From Pseudomonadota bacterium (GTDB lineage: Bacteria; Pseudomonadota; Alphaproteobacteria; Rickettsiales; UBA3002), in assembly GCA_040384265.1 (NCBI GenBank), contig JAZKJM010000004.1:1-64000 (forward strand): a DNA stretch of 64,000 nucleotides, given 5' to 3'. This document shows, in pieces, positions 17,473-26,417 of the stretch (its first letter is position 1; every line of letters begins with the position of its first letter). The notes under the pieces were generated by a model. The model saw nothing but the letters and a program-made list of their open reading frames with translations. It was not told where the DNA came from and searched no databases. The position numbers and the translations under genes are program-made.

Positions 17473-18771
17473 CTAGCGATTGTGCCCGTCATTATGCGGC
17501 GCATGATGGGGAATTTGCTGAAACGACTTGCCGTGCGGATATTGAGTGGCGTTTGGATTCTTCTGCTCAAATTTAAGCACGCCCCGTATCACCTCATCCA
17601 TTTTACAGAATTCTTGGGCAGCGGCGATCTTCTTGTGGAGGGCGGTTTTTTCGATAGGATCTTTTTGTTCGTCGTAGGCGTTTCTCAATCCATCCATATA
17701 GGCATCGCGCGTCTTTGGATTGCGCAGGTGATCGGCGGGGAGGTTGCCTTGGGTATCTTTGCCGCCAAGCCCTGCTTTCTCCAGAATATCGTCGGCTCTG
17801 CGCGACATTTCTGCGCCACTTAACAGGATGGGCATGCCGCCGGCAGTTCCGGTTGGTGCCGGATGGCTATTGAGTTTGCGCAGTATCTCACGTTCATGCT
17901 CATTCAGCATGCCCTTTTGTGCCTCATCCATCTTTTCTGTGGAGATGATGCTTTTCATATATTTCAAAGCCTTCTCGCCGAGCGATGTCATTATTACCCG
18001 AGGTAGCAAAGGAATATGGCCAGTGGCTTCTACAACAGGCTCAACAATCTTTTGGCAGAGTTCGCCTGTCTCTTGGGGGCGGCCCGTGTGGCATTCTATC
18101 CAAACGTTATTGGCGGCTAATCTGCCGCGTTCGTGGATATTGGCGGCTGTTTGTATAATGGAAAGCGCAACTGATGGTTCGTCATCTGGTGTAAAATGGC
18201 CTACTTTTCCATTCTTGAAAGAGATGCGCTGATTTTCCAGGCTCGACAGGACATAATCCCTGGTGCCCACTATTTCTGCATTCAATGCCGTGCTCAGCGT
18301 GCGGAAGGTTTTGACTTGCTCGGGCGTCAGTTCTTTAAAAACACTGCACGCATCAAAAATGATTTTCTTAGCAATGGGCTGGCCCAGCTCTTGCTGCAAT
18401 GTCACGAGCGCTTTTAGTAGAGTGTCTGCGCCAATAGCTGTCCTATCGCTGCCGATCAGATTGGTGGCACCGTGGCCTACAAAACGCAATTCATCGAGGC
18501 TGCCGTTGCGCTTGATGTGCTGCCTGACAGAATCGACAAGAATAGGGATTGCGGCTGCTTCAGTGTCGGGCGCACGGTCCGTCCACGGCTGCACCACGTG
18601 CATATCGTAACCACGCTTGGCCAGTTTTTCATACGCCTCTGGTAAGCCGCCTTTGGCTGCTACGTCACTGTCCAGCGAAGTCTTTACGAGGAGCATTGTG
18701 GGGGCAGAGGAACTCGCCTTGCCCGCTAGGTTCGCATTTGGCTGTGCCTTATTATTTTTATCGTCGCTCAT
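17473..18771 (-). CDS. Unknown protein with caspase-clan-like His/Cys pair
   Basis: 432 aa from the ATG at 18771 (alternative at 18792). No signal peptide or membrane segment; the N-terminal 25 residues are polar. Residues about 25-160 alternate strands and helices and contain LDELRFVGHGATNLIG (His100-Gly) and KKIIFDACSVF (Cys142). A hydrophobic strand ending in HG, then a hydrophobic strand ending in D/A-A-C, is the hallmark of clan CD cysteine peptidases (caspase, CHAT, C80 self-cleaving domains). The rest is helical and charged, ending in a His-rich tail. An orphan between murA and dcd; it could be a peptidase, a self-processing effector or an inactive relative. Fold is inference. Confidence 0.55.
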   Translation of the reverse strand: MSDDKNNKAQPNANLAGKASSSAPTMLLVKTSLDSDVAAKGGLPEAYEKLAKRGYDMHVVQPWTDRAPDTEAAAIPILVDSVRQHIKRNGSLDELRFVGHGATNLIGSDRTAIGADTLLKALVTLQQELGQPIAKKIIFDACSVFKELTPEQVKTFRTLSTALNAEIVGTRDYVLSSLENQRISFKNGKVGHFTPDDEPSVALSIIQTAANIHERGRLAANNVWIECHTGRPQETGELCQKIVEPVVEATGHIPLLPRVIMTSLGEKALKYMKSIISTEKMDEAQKGMLNEHEREILRKLNSHPAPTGTAGGMPILLSGAEMSRRADDILEKAGLGGKDTQGNLPADHLRNPKTRDAYMDGLRNAYDEQKDPIEKTALHKKIAAAQEFCKMDEVIRGVLKFEQKNPNATQYPHGKSFQQIPHHAPHNDGHNR

Positions 18772-18894
18772 CGTCGCACCTGCTGCAATCATGACTCAAA
18801 GTGCATTATCGCAGCTATATGTTAATTATGCCTTAATCCGCATAAGGTTTATTTTTATTTAATAACAATGGCATGGGTATTCGGAAGACAAAGT

Positions 18895-19464
18895 CTACGC
18901 CTGTTTCTTTTCCACACTTGGCAGCGTGACGCCGGTTTGGCCCATGTATTTGCCTTTGCGGTCGGCGTAGCTGACGTCGCAGAGGGATTCGCCTTTGAGG
19001 AACAGGAACTGGCAGGCGCCTTCGCCCGCGTAGATTTTGGCGGGCAGGGGGGTGGTGTTGCTGAATTCCAGCGTCACATGGCCTTCCCACTCGGGCTCCA
19101 GCGGGGTGACATTGACGATGATGCCGCAGCGCGCATAGGTGCTTTTGCCAAGGCAGATGACCAGCGTGTCGCGCGGGATGCGGAAATATTCCACCGTGCG
19201 CGCCAGCACGAACGAATTGGGCGGGATGATGCAGACATCCGACTTGCGATCGACGAAGCTTTTGGGCGAAAAGTCCTTCGGATCGACAATCGCGGAATCG
19301 ACATTGGTGAAGATTTTGAACTCATCCGCCACGCGTGCGTCGTAGCCATAGGACGACAGGCCGTAGGAAATCACGCCCTCGCGGGTGAGGTTCTCCACGA
19401 ACGGTTCGATCATGCGGTGCTTGGCCGCTTGCTCGCGGATCCAGTGGTCGGGTTGAATAGCCAT
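18895..19464 (-). CDS. dcd: dCTP deaminase
   Basis: 189 aa. Deaminates dCTP to dUTP for dTMP synthesis. Trimeric dUTPase-like fold: [32 protein letters not shown] holds the active-site Ser-Arg and the catalytic Glu, followed by [12 protein letters not shown]. Full length with the usual C-terminal [10 protein letters not shown] tail. About 100 AT-rich bases separate it from the preceding unknown gene. Confidence 0.97.
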   Translation of the reverse strand: MAIQPDHWIREQAAKHRMIEPFVENLTREGVISYGLSSYGYDARVADEFKIFTNVDSAIVDPKDFSPKSFVDRKSDVCIIPPNSFVLARTVEYFRIPRDTLVICLGKSTYARCGIIVNVTPLEPEWEGHVTLEFSNTTPLPAKIYAGEGACQFLFLKGESLCDVSYADRKGKYMGQTGVTLPSVEKKQA

Positions 19465-19523
19465 GAAGCGGTTTTAGCGCCCCTGCGACGGAAAGCAAGA
19501 GGCGCGTGAAGGGCTGTGGAGGG

Positions 19524-19832
19524 TTAACGCCCGCGCCCGCCGCCGCCTTCGGTGCCGGCGAAGCGGTTCCAGCGGTCTGTGGCCATGGTGCGGCGGCGGG
19601 TGTTCTTGTTGAGCACCATCTGCATTTTCTCGCTCCAGACGGGTTTGCCGGCGGAGGTTTTCTCGGCGATGCGGGCGGAGGCGAGGGCGCCCTCGCGCAG
19701 TTCTTCCTCGCGTTCGATCTCAAGGTCGCGGCCGCGGGCATGGGCCTCGGCGTTCTGGTTGACCATCTGGGCATGACGGTTCTTCACCAGCTGCTGCTGT
19801 TTTTTGACCTTCTTGCTGTGATGATCGCTCAT
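19524..19832 (-). CDS. Small basic hypothetical protein
   Basis: 102 aa from the ATG at 19832. Highly charged: Lys/Gln-rich start (KKVKKQQQLVKN), a long predicted helix with RGRDLEIEREEELREGAL, and a Gly/Arg tail (GGGGRGR). No Cys, no membrane segment. Composition suggests nucleic-acid or ribosome association, but I recognise no family. It ends 59 bases before the start of dcd on the same strand and may be co-transcribed with it. Confidence 0.55.
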   Translation of the reverse strand: MSDHHSKKVKKQQQLVKNRHAQMVNQNAEAHARGRDLEIEREEELREGALASARIAEKTSAGKPVWSEKMQMVLNKNTRRRTMATDRWNRFAGTEGGGGRGR

Positions 19833-19920
19833 GGATGCATCATGCGCATATTCCACTGCATAAATCAATCCTTGCAGGGCGCCAACAGTTATGGCAGATA
19901 AGCGGCTCGATTTTTTACGG

Positions 19921-19995
19921 GCTGCTGTAGCTCAGTGGTAGAGCACGTCATTGGTAATGACGGGGTCGGAAGTTCGATTCTTCTCAGCAGCACCA
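19921..19995 (+). tRNA. tRNA-Thr (GGT)
   Basis: 75 bases including encoded CCA. Acceptor GCTGCTG pairs with CAGCAGC; D arm AGCTCAGTGGTAGAGC; anticodon stem CGTCA/TGACG around loop TTGGTAA, anticodon GGT; T arm with TTCGATT; discriminator A. Stands alone on the plus strand. Confidence 0.97.
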
Positions 19996-20079
19996 GTTTT
20001 TCAATACATACAATAGCTTGTTAATTCTCCCTTGCGGGGCGGGGTTATTTGCTTTTTGCATGGAAGTATCTCCATACGC

Positions 20080-20544
20080 CTAGCTTGGCTTCATCACCAT
20101 TAGCGTGATAATCGCCACTACCGCCGGGAAGGCCAACGCGCCGAGCGTTATCCACCAGCGGTCGAAGCGCCAGTAGCGGTCAGGTAGGGCAGTGCCGGTT
20201 TCGAGGGCGACCTTCGCCATATCGCGCATTTTGATCTGCATCCAGACCACTGGCACCCAGCAGGCACCGGCGAAGAAGTAGAGAATCAGCGACCAGAATA
20301 CCCAGCCTTCGCTCAATGGCAGGCCTAGCGTATGGGCAAGTGCCGTGCCGGTGATGAGCTGAATGATGACGCTCGGCGTGGTGAATAACCAATCGGCGAT
20401 GACGACGTGACGGGTGGCGAAATAGATGCCGGCGATGTCTTGGCGGCGGTTGGCCATGAACATGTAAAAGGCGCTGCCGATGCCGGTGCCAAACAGAATG
20501 GTCGCACTCAGGATGTGAATCAGTTTGAGCAATAGATAATCCAT
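20080..20544 (-). CDS. DUF2269-like integral membrane protein
   Basis: 154 aa with four hydrophobic segments (residues about 5-30, 48-72, 80-105, 130-150). HILSATILFGTGIGSAFYM and a conserved WW near residue 130 fit the DUF2269 family of small inner-membrane proteins of unknown function. Its start is only five bases from the start of the divergent DUF4166 gene, so their control regions must overlap each other's coding sequence. Confidence 0.8.
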   Translation of the reverse strand: MDYLLLKLIHILSATILFGTGIGSAFYMFMANRRQDIAGIYFATRHVVIADWLFTTPSVIIQLITGTALAHTLGLPLSEGWVFWSLILYFFAGACWVPVVWMQIKMRDMAKVALETGTALPDRYWRFDRWWITLGALAFPAVVAIITLMVMKPS

Positions 20545-20549
20545 GCGCT

Positions 20550-21209
20550 ATGATTAGCAGCATGAAGCCAGCAGCGACAGGGGAATTAAACGGCGGCGCG
20601 CAAGCGCCCATCTTCAAGTCGATCTTTGGCAATGCATGGCAGGCCATGTCCCCGGTGATGCACCAGCATTATGCCAACCGGCCATACACGAAGGATAAGG
20701 TGACGGTGGAAGGCATCATGGAAGTGCGCGCATCGCGGCTGATGCAGCTTTTCACGCCGCTGCTGAAATGGATGGGCCTACTTGTGCCCTATCAGGGGCA
20801 GCAGGTGCCAACGACGGTCACCTTCCGCAGCGAGCTAGATTCGCGCGCCTTCTGTTTCGACCGGGAGTTTCGTTTCCCCGGCAAAGCGCCATGCCATTTC
20901 CGATCGCGCATGGTGCCGGTGGGGGGCGATGAAGTGATCGAATATATGAGCCTCGGCATCGGCTGGCGCGCCGCTTACCGCTTCGCTGAGAACAAAGTGA
21001 CGCTCACCCATCGCGGCTATGTCTGGCGCGTGCTTGGCTACACCATCCCCATGCCGCTGCATTGGCTGTTCGGCAAGGGGTATGCTGAAGAAGAGGCGAC
21101 GGGTGAGAACAGCTTCTGTATGAAGATGGAGATTCGCCATTCGTGGTTCGGCGAGGTATATTATTACGCCGGAACTTTTGACGTAAAAGAGGTGAAAGCC
21201 GATGCGTAA
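20550..21209 (+). CDS. DUF4166 domain protein
   Basis: 219 aa (an ATG at 20562 would give 215). APIFKSIFGNAWQAMSPVMHQHY is the typical DUF4166 beginning; the middle is beta-rich with FDREFRFPGK and the end has EIRHSWFGEVYYYAGTF. No signal peptide. DUF4166 domains are found alone or fused to saccharopine-dehydrogenase-like reductases; here the reductase gene follows with an 8-base overlap. This pairing suggests a shared pathway, but the substrate is unknown. Confidence 0.8.
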   Translation: MISSMKPAATGELNGGAQAPIFKSIFGNAWQAMSPVMHQHYANRPYTKDKVTVEGIMEVRASRLMQLFTPLLKWMGLLVPYQGQQVPTTVTFRSELDSRAFCFDREFRFPGKAPCHFRSRMVPVGGDEVIEYMSLGIGWRAAYRFAENKVTLTHRGYVWRVLGYTIPMPLHWLFGKGYAEEEATGENSFCMKMEIRHSWFGEVYYYAGTFDVKEVKADA

Positions 21210-22284
21210 TGTTCTCATTCTTGGCGGCTATGGTAATTTCGGCAAGCGTATCGCACGCGCCTTGGTGAAGGCGAGCGTGCCGGTTATCATCGCGGGGCGG
21301 GATCGTGGCAAGGCTGAGGCGCTTTGTGCGCAGCTGGGGCCGCTTGCGACGCCTGCGGCGTTCGATGTAAACGGCGATCTGGCCGCGCAACTCACCCGCT
21401 TGCAGCCCTGTGCCGTGGTGAATACCTGTGGCCCGTTTCAGAACGCGGATTACCGGGTCGCCGCAACCTGCATCGCCCACGCGGTTCACTGCGTCGACCT
21501 TGCCGATGGCCGCGCGTTCGTCACCGGCATCACCCAGCTCGATGCAGCGGCCAAAGCCAAAGACGTGAGCGTCATCAGCGGTGCCAGCACGGTGCCGGGC
21601 CTGTCCTCGGCGGTGCTCGAACATTTCAAACATGAGTTCGCCACTATCGACTCCCTGCGCTTTGGCATCAGCCCCGGCCAAAAGGCGGAGCGCGGGTTGG
21701 CGACCACCCAAGGCATCCTCACCTATGTTGGCAAGCCGCTCGCGCCGTTTGCCGGGCATCCGTGCGCCTATGGCTGGCAAGACGTGCATCGGCAGGAATA
21801 TCCGGGCCTTGGCAAACGCTGGATGGCGAATTGCGATATTCCCGACCTCGACGTGCTGCCCGCGTATTACGGCATCCGTGCGATTCAATTCTCTGCCGGG
21901 CTGGAGCTGGCGCCGCTGCATCTGGGCTTATGGGCGCTCGCGTGGCTGGTGCGGCTCGGGTTGCCGCTTAACCTGCCAAAACATGCACCCATGCTGTTGA
22001 AAGCCAGCAACTGGTTCGACCCTTTCGGCAGCGCGGACGGTGGCATGCACATGGCCATTAGCGGCACTGCGCCGGGTGGTACGGAGCACAAACGGCAATG
22101 GTTCATCGTCGCCAAAGACGGCTATGGTCCGCACATCCCGACCATCCCCGCCATCGTGCTCGCTAAAAAGATCGCTGCGGGCACTTTGCCCGCGCCGGGT
22201 GCTTACCCCTGCGTGGCACAGGTCTCGCTCGCTGAGTATCTCGAAGAGCTGGCAGAATATCCGATAACGACAACGAGCATTTAG
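21202..22284 (+). CDS. Saccharopine dehydrogenase-like NAD(P)-binding oxidoreductase
   Basis: 360 aa. N-terminal Rossmann fold NVLILGGYGNFGKRIARALV, then VVNTCGPFQNADYRVAATCI and CVDLADGRAFVTGI, the pattern of the trans-acting enoyl reductase/saccharopine dehydrogenase family. The ISGASTVPGLSSAVLEHF segment is also typical. The C-terminal half (about 190-350) has a long hydrophobic stretch near 235-265 that could contact membrane or lipid. Coupled to the DUF4166 gene upstream. Not a lysine-pathway enzyme by context; lipid or ketone reduction is a guess. Confidence 0.82.
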   Translation: MRNVLILGGYGNFGKRIARALVKASVPVIIAGRDRGKAEALCAQLGPLATPAAFDVNGDLAAQLTRLQPCAVVNTCGPFQNADYRVAATCIAHAVHCVDLADGRAFVTGITQLDAAAKAKDVSVISGASTVPGLSSAVLEHFKHEFATIDSLRFGISPGQKAERGLATTQGILTYVGKPLAPFAGHPCAYGWQDVHRQEYPGLGKRWMANCDIPDLDVLPAYYGIRAIQFSAGLELAPLHLGLWALAWLVRLGLPLNLPKHAPMLLKASNWFDPFGSADGGMHMAISGTAPGGTEHKRQWFIVAKDGYGPHIPTIPAIVLAKKIAAGTLPAPGAYPCVAQVSLAEYLEELAEYPITTTSI

Positions 22285-22342
22285 CTTAAGCCCCACCGGT
22301 CAATACTGCGCAGCTAGGCAAATTTTTCACGCCCCAACGAGA

Positions 22343-22376
22343 AACCCCTTCCCAGCAGTGATGCAGGGAAGGGGTT
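22343..22376 (-). terminator. Hairpin terminator after flagellin
   Basis: Perfect 11-bp stem AACCCCTTCCC (22343-22353) with GGGAAGGGGTT (22366-22376). Lies 32 bases beyond the flagellin stop and between convergent genes. The following T-run is short on either strand, so efficiency is uncertain. Confidence 0.65.
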
Positions 22377-22407
22377 AAGAGAGAGACTAAACCGGAAAAG
22401 CCGGTGC

Positions 22408-24114
22408 TTAGCTGAGCAGTTTGAGCAGGCTCTGCGGCAGCTGGTTGGCTTGGGCGAGAACGGCGATACCGGCTTGCAACTGCACCTGCGCCGAGGCGAA
22501 GGTGGTCGATTCTGCCGAGACATCGGTATCGAGCAGTTGGCCGCGGGCGGCGTCCTGGTTCTCGATCGAGGTCTGGATCGCGTTGCTGGCGAAGTTGAAG
22601 CGCGATTGCAATGCACCCACCGAAGCCCGCAGCGAGACCACCTTGGTGATCGCCCCATCGAGCACACTGGCAGCATTTGCCGCGGAGGTTGCCGAGGAGA
22701 TATCCAGCGCCTGACCGTTATAGATGTTGCTGGTAGTGGCGCTGCCGAACTGGACGCGGATGTTATCCGTGGTTCGCGAACCGATGGTGAAATTGAGGCC
22801 CGCACCGGACTTCGAGAAGCCCTGGTTGAGGGCGTTGATGAAGTTTGTCTGGTCGGCAGTGCTGGTACGGATGTTACCAATCGGGGTGACCAGACCGGTA
22901 AGGTTGATGTTAAGCACTTCGCCGCGGCCGGCACCGACGAACTGGATCGCGCCGTTGGCGGTGGCAATGGTATCCTTCACGCCGCTGGCGGTGAAGGTTT
23001 TGCCGTTGACCTGTACCGTCAGCGTGTTGGTATCGGCAACACCGCTGTTGGAGACATACTGGAAGTCGCTGATATCGGCCTGACCGTTGGTGAACAGGCG
23101 GATCGAGCCGTTACCGTTGGTGGTGGAACCGATCGCGCCATCAAGGGCGGTGCCCTCGAAATCAATCCCCTGCAGGGTGCTGGTGCGAGCGATCACCGTG
23201 GTCGAGAACAGGTTGGTGATGTTGTTGGTCGCGGTGGCTTGCGTACCGGCATCGGTCAGCGTGACACCGCCCAGGGCAACGTTGATATAGGTGTTGCCGT
23301 TGCGCAGGATCGCGGTGGCGGCAGTCGCATGCGAGACCACGTTACCGGTATATTGCACACCGTTTAGGGTAGCGGTCAGGGTGGCCGCACCGGTGCCGAC
23401 GGCGCCGTAGGTCACGTTGCTGAACTCGAACTTGCTGAACTGGCCATAGACCGAGCCATCAAGGTTGTCGTAAGCCGAGTTGGTGAGCACGACGCCTGAG
23501 CTATCCGTGAACTGCAGGAAGCCGGAGCTACCCGTACCGGCGCGCGAGCCGCCGGTGTTCAGATCGAAGGCTTGCACCGCGGTGGATGCGGCGACGGCTG
23601 CACCGCCGACCGTATTCTGGCCCGGGGCGGCGACGATAGATGAAATGGCGAGCGCGTCGGTGCTGGCCTGACGGGTTTTGGCGCCAAGGCCCCCGGCAAG
23701 AAGTACCACACCGTTGAAGTTGGTGCTGACGGCGATACGGTCAATCTCGACCGAGAGATTCTGGAATTCCTGGTTAAGCAGCGAGCGGTTGGCATCGGTC
23801 AGCGACCCGGAGCCTGCCTGTACGGCGATGGCTTTCTGGCGCTGAAGAATGTCAACGATCTGGCTGAGCGAACCATCGGCCACCTGCAGCAGGCTGGTGC
23901 CCTGGCTGGCGTTCTGCAGCGCGGTGCGCAGCGTGGTTACCTGGGTGCGCAGCGAGGTCCCGGTCGCGAGGCCGGAAACGTCGTCGGACGCTTGTGTAAT
24001 ACGGTTACCGCTCGACAAGCGAGCAATGGAAGCGGCCGCCCGGGTGGACGCCGCGGCGATGTTACCTTGCGCGCTGAACGCTGCAACGTTCGATATGATG
24101 GAAGTAATGGTCAT
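22408..24114 (-). CDS. Flagellin
   Basis: 568 aa from the ATG at 24114; GGAG sits 7-8 bases upstream, while the in-frame GTG at 24120 is too close to it. The conserved D0/D1 ends are clear: N-terminal RLSSGNRITQASDDVSGLAT and LRTQVTTLRTALQNASQGTS, C-terminal LRASVGALQSRFNFASNAIQ and a final helix ending in LPQSLLKLLS. About 300 central residues form a Thr/Asn/Gly-rich D2/D3 insert, longer than in many alphaproteobacterial flagellins (about 270-400 aa). Exported by the flagellar type III system as filament subunit. A sigma-54 promoter and a leader of about 150 bases precede it. No flaF or flbT is adjacent. Confidence 0.95.
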   Translation of the reverse strand: MTITSIISNVAAFSAQGNIAAASTRAAASIARLSSGNRITQASDDVSGLATGTSLRTQVTTLRTALQNASQGTSLLQVADGSLSQIVDILQRQKAIAVQAGSGSLTDANRSLLNQEFQNLSVEIDRIAVSTNFNGVVLLAGGLGAKTRQASTDALAISSIVAAPGQNTVGGAAVAASTAVQAFDLNTGGSRAGTGSSGFLQFTDSSGVVLTNSAYDNLDGSVYGQFSKFEFSNVTYGAVGTGAATLTATLNGVQYTGNVVSHATAATAILRNGNTYINVALGGVTLTDAGTQATATNNITNLFSTTVIARTSTLQGIDFEGTALDGAIGSTTNGNGSIRLFTNGQADISDFQYVSNSGVADTNTLTVQVNGKTFTASGVKDTIATANGAIQFVGAGRGEVLNINLTGLVTPIGNIRTSTADQTNFINALNQGFSKSGAGLNFTIGSRTTDNIRVQFGSATTSNIYNGQALDISSATSAANAASVLDGAITKVVSLRASVGALQSRFNFASNAIQTSIENQDAARGQLLDTDVSAESTTFASAQVQLQAGIAVLAQANQLPQSLLKLLS

Positions 24115-24437
24115 GGTCACTCTCCTCGTCGTTTGTTAAAAACCGGGGTCACTCTCGCCATCGGACACCGATAGCGGCGGGTAACTCCAGCCCGTCCCAT
24201 GACCGTCGCCGGACACATCTTCTGTGTGCCATGCCTAGCGGACGCGAAACGTATTGTTGCCTTGCGGCACTAACAATGCAAAGCACGTGCCAACTAGGAA
24301 AATGATTATATAAATCAGTTGAATATTATTTTTGTGGCCCGTTGCCGGGTGGGCGGGTGGTGCGGTTTTGGCGCACTGGATGGGCATGAATGTCCCGGTG
24401 GTTGCATCCGCCCCGCCAAGGCTGCTAGAAGCGGGGC
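24115..24437. other. Intergenic control region between flagellin and recQ
   Basis: About 320 bases between divergent genes. Contains the sigma-54 promoter of flagellin (24277-24293), an untranslated leader with GC-rich dyads (for example near 24160-24235), an AT-rich stretch at 24295-24335, and the unmarked promoter of recQ. No gene seen. Confidence 0.7.
24277..24293 (-). promoter_or_regulatory. Sigma-54 (-24/-12) promoter of flagellin
   Basis: On the minus strand the sequence reads TTGGCACGTGCTTTGCA: TTGGCAC as the -24 box and TTTGCA as the -12 box with consensus spacing. Transcription should start about 12 bases downstream near 24266, giving a leader of about 150 bases. Class III/IV flagellar genes of Alphaproteobacteria commonly use RpoN with an enhancer-binding protein such as FlbD; no enhancer site was identified. 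Confidence 0.85.
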
Positions 24438-26264
24438 ATGACCATGCATGCAACGAGCGACCGGGCCTTAAGCATCCTGCAGAAAACCTACGGCTATGCG
24501 AGCTTCCGCGGGCAGCAGGCGCAGGTGGTGGCGCAGGTGAATGACGGCGGCCACGCCTTTGTGCTGATGCCGACCGGCGGTGGCAAATCGCTGTGTTACC
24601 AGATTCCGTCGCTGTGCCGCGATGGGGTGGGCATCATCATCTCGCCACTGATTGCGCTGATGCAGGACCAGGTGGATGCGCTGCAACAGCTGGGCATTAA
24701 CGCGGCGGCGATTAACTCCAACATCCCCCCCGCGCAGGTCGAGGCGACCAAGCGGGCGATCCGCGCGGGCACGATCGATATGGTCTATGTCGCCCCCGAG
24801 CGATTGCTGATGGATGACTTCCTTGCGCTGCTCGACGTGTCGCCGATTGCCCTGTTCGCGATTGATGAGGCGCATTGCGTGTCGCAATGGGGCCATGATT
24901 TCCGACCACATTATACCCAGCTCTCGCTGCTGGCGGAGCGCTATCCCACCATCCCGCGCATCGCGCTGACGGCGACCGCGGATGCGCCAACGCGCAAGGA
25001 TATTGTCGAGCGGCTGCATTTAAGTGGGGGCCGCACCTTTGTGGCGGGGTTCGACCGGCCGAATATTCACTATAGTATTGTCATCAAGGACAATGCGCAA
25101 AAGCAGGTGCTGCAATTTATCAAGGCCAACCATGCGGGCGATAGCGGGATTGTCTATTGCCTGTCGCGCAAGATGGTGGAGGAGACAGCACGCTGGTTGT
25201 GCGAACAGGGCTTCAAGGCGCTGCCCTACCATGCCGGGATGGATGCGGAGAAACGCACCGAGTACCAGCAGCGGTTTTTGCGCGAAGACAGTATTATCAT
25301 GGTGGCGACGATTGCCTTTGGCATGGGCATCGACAAACCGGATGTGCGGTTCGTGGTGCATATGACCATCCCCAAAAACATCGAGGCCTATTATCAGGAG
25401 ACCGGCCGCGCCGGGCGCGACGGGCTGCCCGCCAACGCGTTGATGGTGTACGGCATGCAGGACTCAGCGATGCAGCGCAACTTCATCGAGGAGTCCACCG
25501 CGCCGGATGCGCAAAAGCGGATCGAGCACCAGAAGCTCAATGCGCTGCTTGGCCTGTGCGAGGCCGCCTCCTGCCGCCGCCGCATTGTGCTCGATTATTT
25601 CGGCGACCGCTCCGAACCCTGCGGCAATTGCGACACCTGCGATGCGCCGCCGCTGACATTCGATGGCAGCATCGCCGCGCAAAAGGCGATTTCGTGTGTC
25701 TATCGCACCGGGCAGCGCTTTGGGGTGAGCTATTTGATTGATGTGCTGCTGGGCAAGCTGGAGGAGCGCATCGAGCGCTTCGGGCATGATAAGGTGAGCA
25801 CTTTTGGCATCGGCAAAGAATATGGCAAGAGCGAATGGCAGGGCATTTTCCGCCAACTGGTGGCGCTGAATTTATTGAGCGTGGATCACGCCGAGCATGG
25901 CGGGCTGAAAATCACGCCGCAGGGGCAGGCGTTTTTGAAAACGCGCGAGGCACTGCCGCTGCGCATTCCACAAAAAGCGCGCGAGAAGGATCGCGTGTCG
26001 AAGGTGCCGCGCGCCAGCGTCACGTTTGATCGCGATGACGACCAGCATCTGTTCACCGCCCTTAAAGCCACCCGCATGGAGCTGGCGAAGGCGCAAAACA
26101 TTCCGCCCTATGTAATTTTCCATGACCGCACCTTGCGCGAGATGGTGCTCGCCCGACCGGTCAGCATGAGCGCGCTTTCCGATATCAGCGGTGTCGGCGA
26201 AACAAAAATGCTGCGCTACGGCGATATTTTTTTGCAGGCGATTGCGCAGCATCAGGCGGCGTAA
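24438..26264 (+). CDS. recQ: ATP-dependent DNA helicase RecQ
   Basis: 608 aa, normal length. A 3'-5' superfamily 2 helicase in recombination and replication-fork repair. Motif order: Q motif YGYASFRGQQ, Walker A TGGGKSLCYQIP, DEAH box IDEAHCVSQWGHDFRP, motif VI ETGRAGRDG, RecQ-specific zinc-binding Cys set (C.....RR..LDYFGDRSEPCGNCDTC), winged helix near 400-500 and an HRDC domain at the C-terminus (FTALKATRMELAKAQNIPPY). Stand-alone gene. Confidence 0.98.
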   Translation: MTMHATSDRALSILQKTYGYASFRGQQAQVVAQVNDGGHAFVLMPTGGGKSLCYQIPSLCRDGVGIIISPLIALMQDQVDALQQLGINAAAINSNIPPAQVEATKRAIRAGTIDMVYVAPERLLMDDFLALLDVSPIALFAIDEAHCVSQWGHDFRPHYTQLSLLAERYPTIPRIALTATADAPTRKDIVERLHLSGGRTFVAGFDRPNIHYSIVIKDNAQKQVLQFIKANHAGDSGIVYCLSRKMVEETARWLCEQGFKALPYHAGMDAEKRTEYQQRFLREDSIIMVATIAFGMGIDKPDVRFVVHMTIPKNIEAYYQETGRAGRDGLPANALMVYGMQDSAMQRNFIEESTAPDAQKRIEHQKLNALLGLCEAASCRRRIVLDYFGDRSEPCGNCDTCDAPPLTFDGSIAAQKAISCVYRTGQRFGVSYLIDVLLGKLEERIERFGHDKVSTFGIGKEYGKSEWQGIFRQLVALNLLSVDHAEHGGLKITPQGQAFLKTREALPLRIPQKAREKDRVSKVPRASVTFDRDDDQHLFTALKATRMELAKAQNIPPYVIFHDRTLREMVLARPVSMSALSDISGVGETKMLRYGDIFLQAIAQHQAA

Positions 26265-26304
26265 TCACTCTGCCGCATTACTCTGATTCCCCACTCTGTA
26301 CGCT

Positions 26305-26393
26305 GTCATTGCGAGCGCAGCGCGGCAATCCAGTCTTACTTTCTTGCTTCGGCAAGCCTAAGGGCTGGATTGCCGCGCTGCGCTCGCAATGAC
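26305..26393. repeat. Perfect 29-bp inverted repeat with nested UUCG hairpin
   Basis: Arms at 26305-26333 and 26365-26393 are exact reverse complements (29 of 29). The 31-base spacer holds a second hairpin CTTGC-TTCG-GCAAG at 26343-26356 with a UUCG tetraloop. It lies between the convergent recQ and emrB genes, and could end transcription from both sides or be a miniature mobile element of the GTCATTGCGAGCG type seen in several Alphaproteobacteria. Confidence 0.9.
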
Positions 26394-26417
26394 GTGTTTT
26401 ATGTGTACTCTTCCTAA

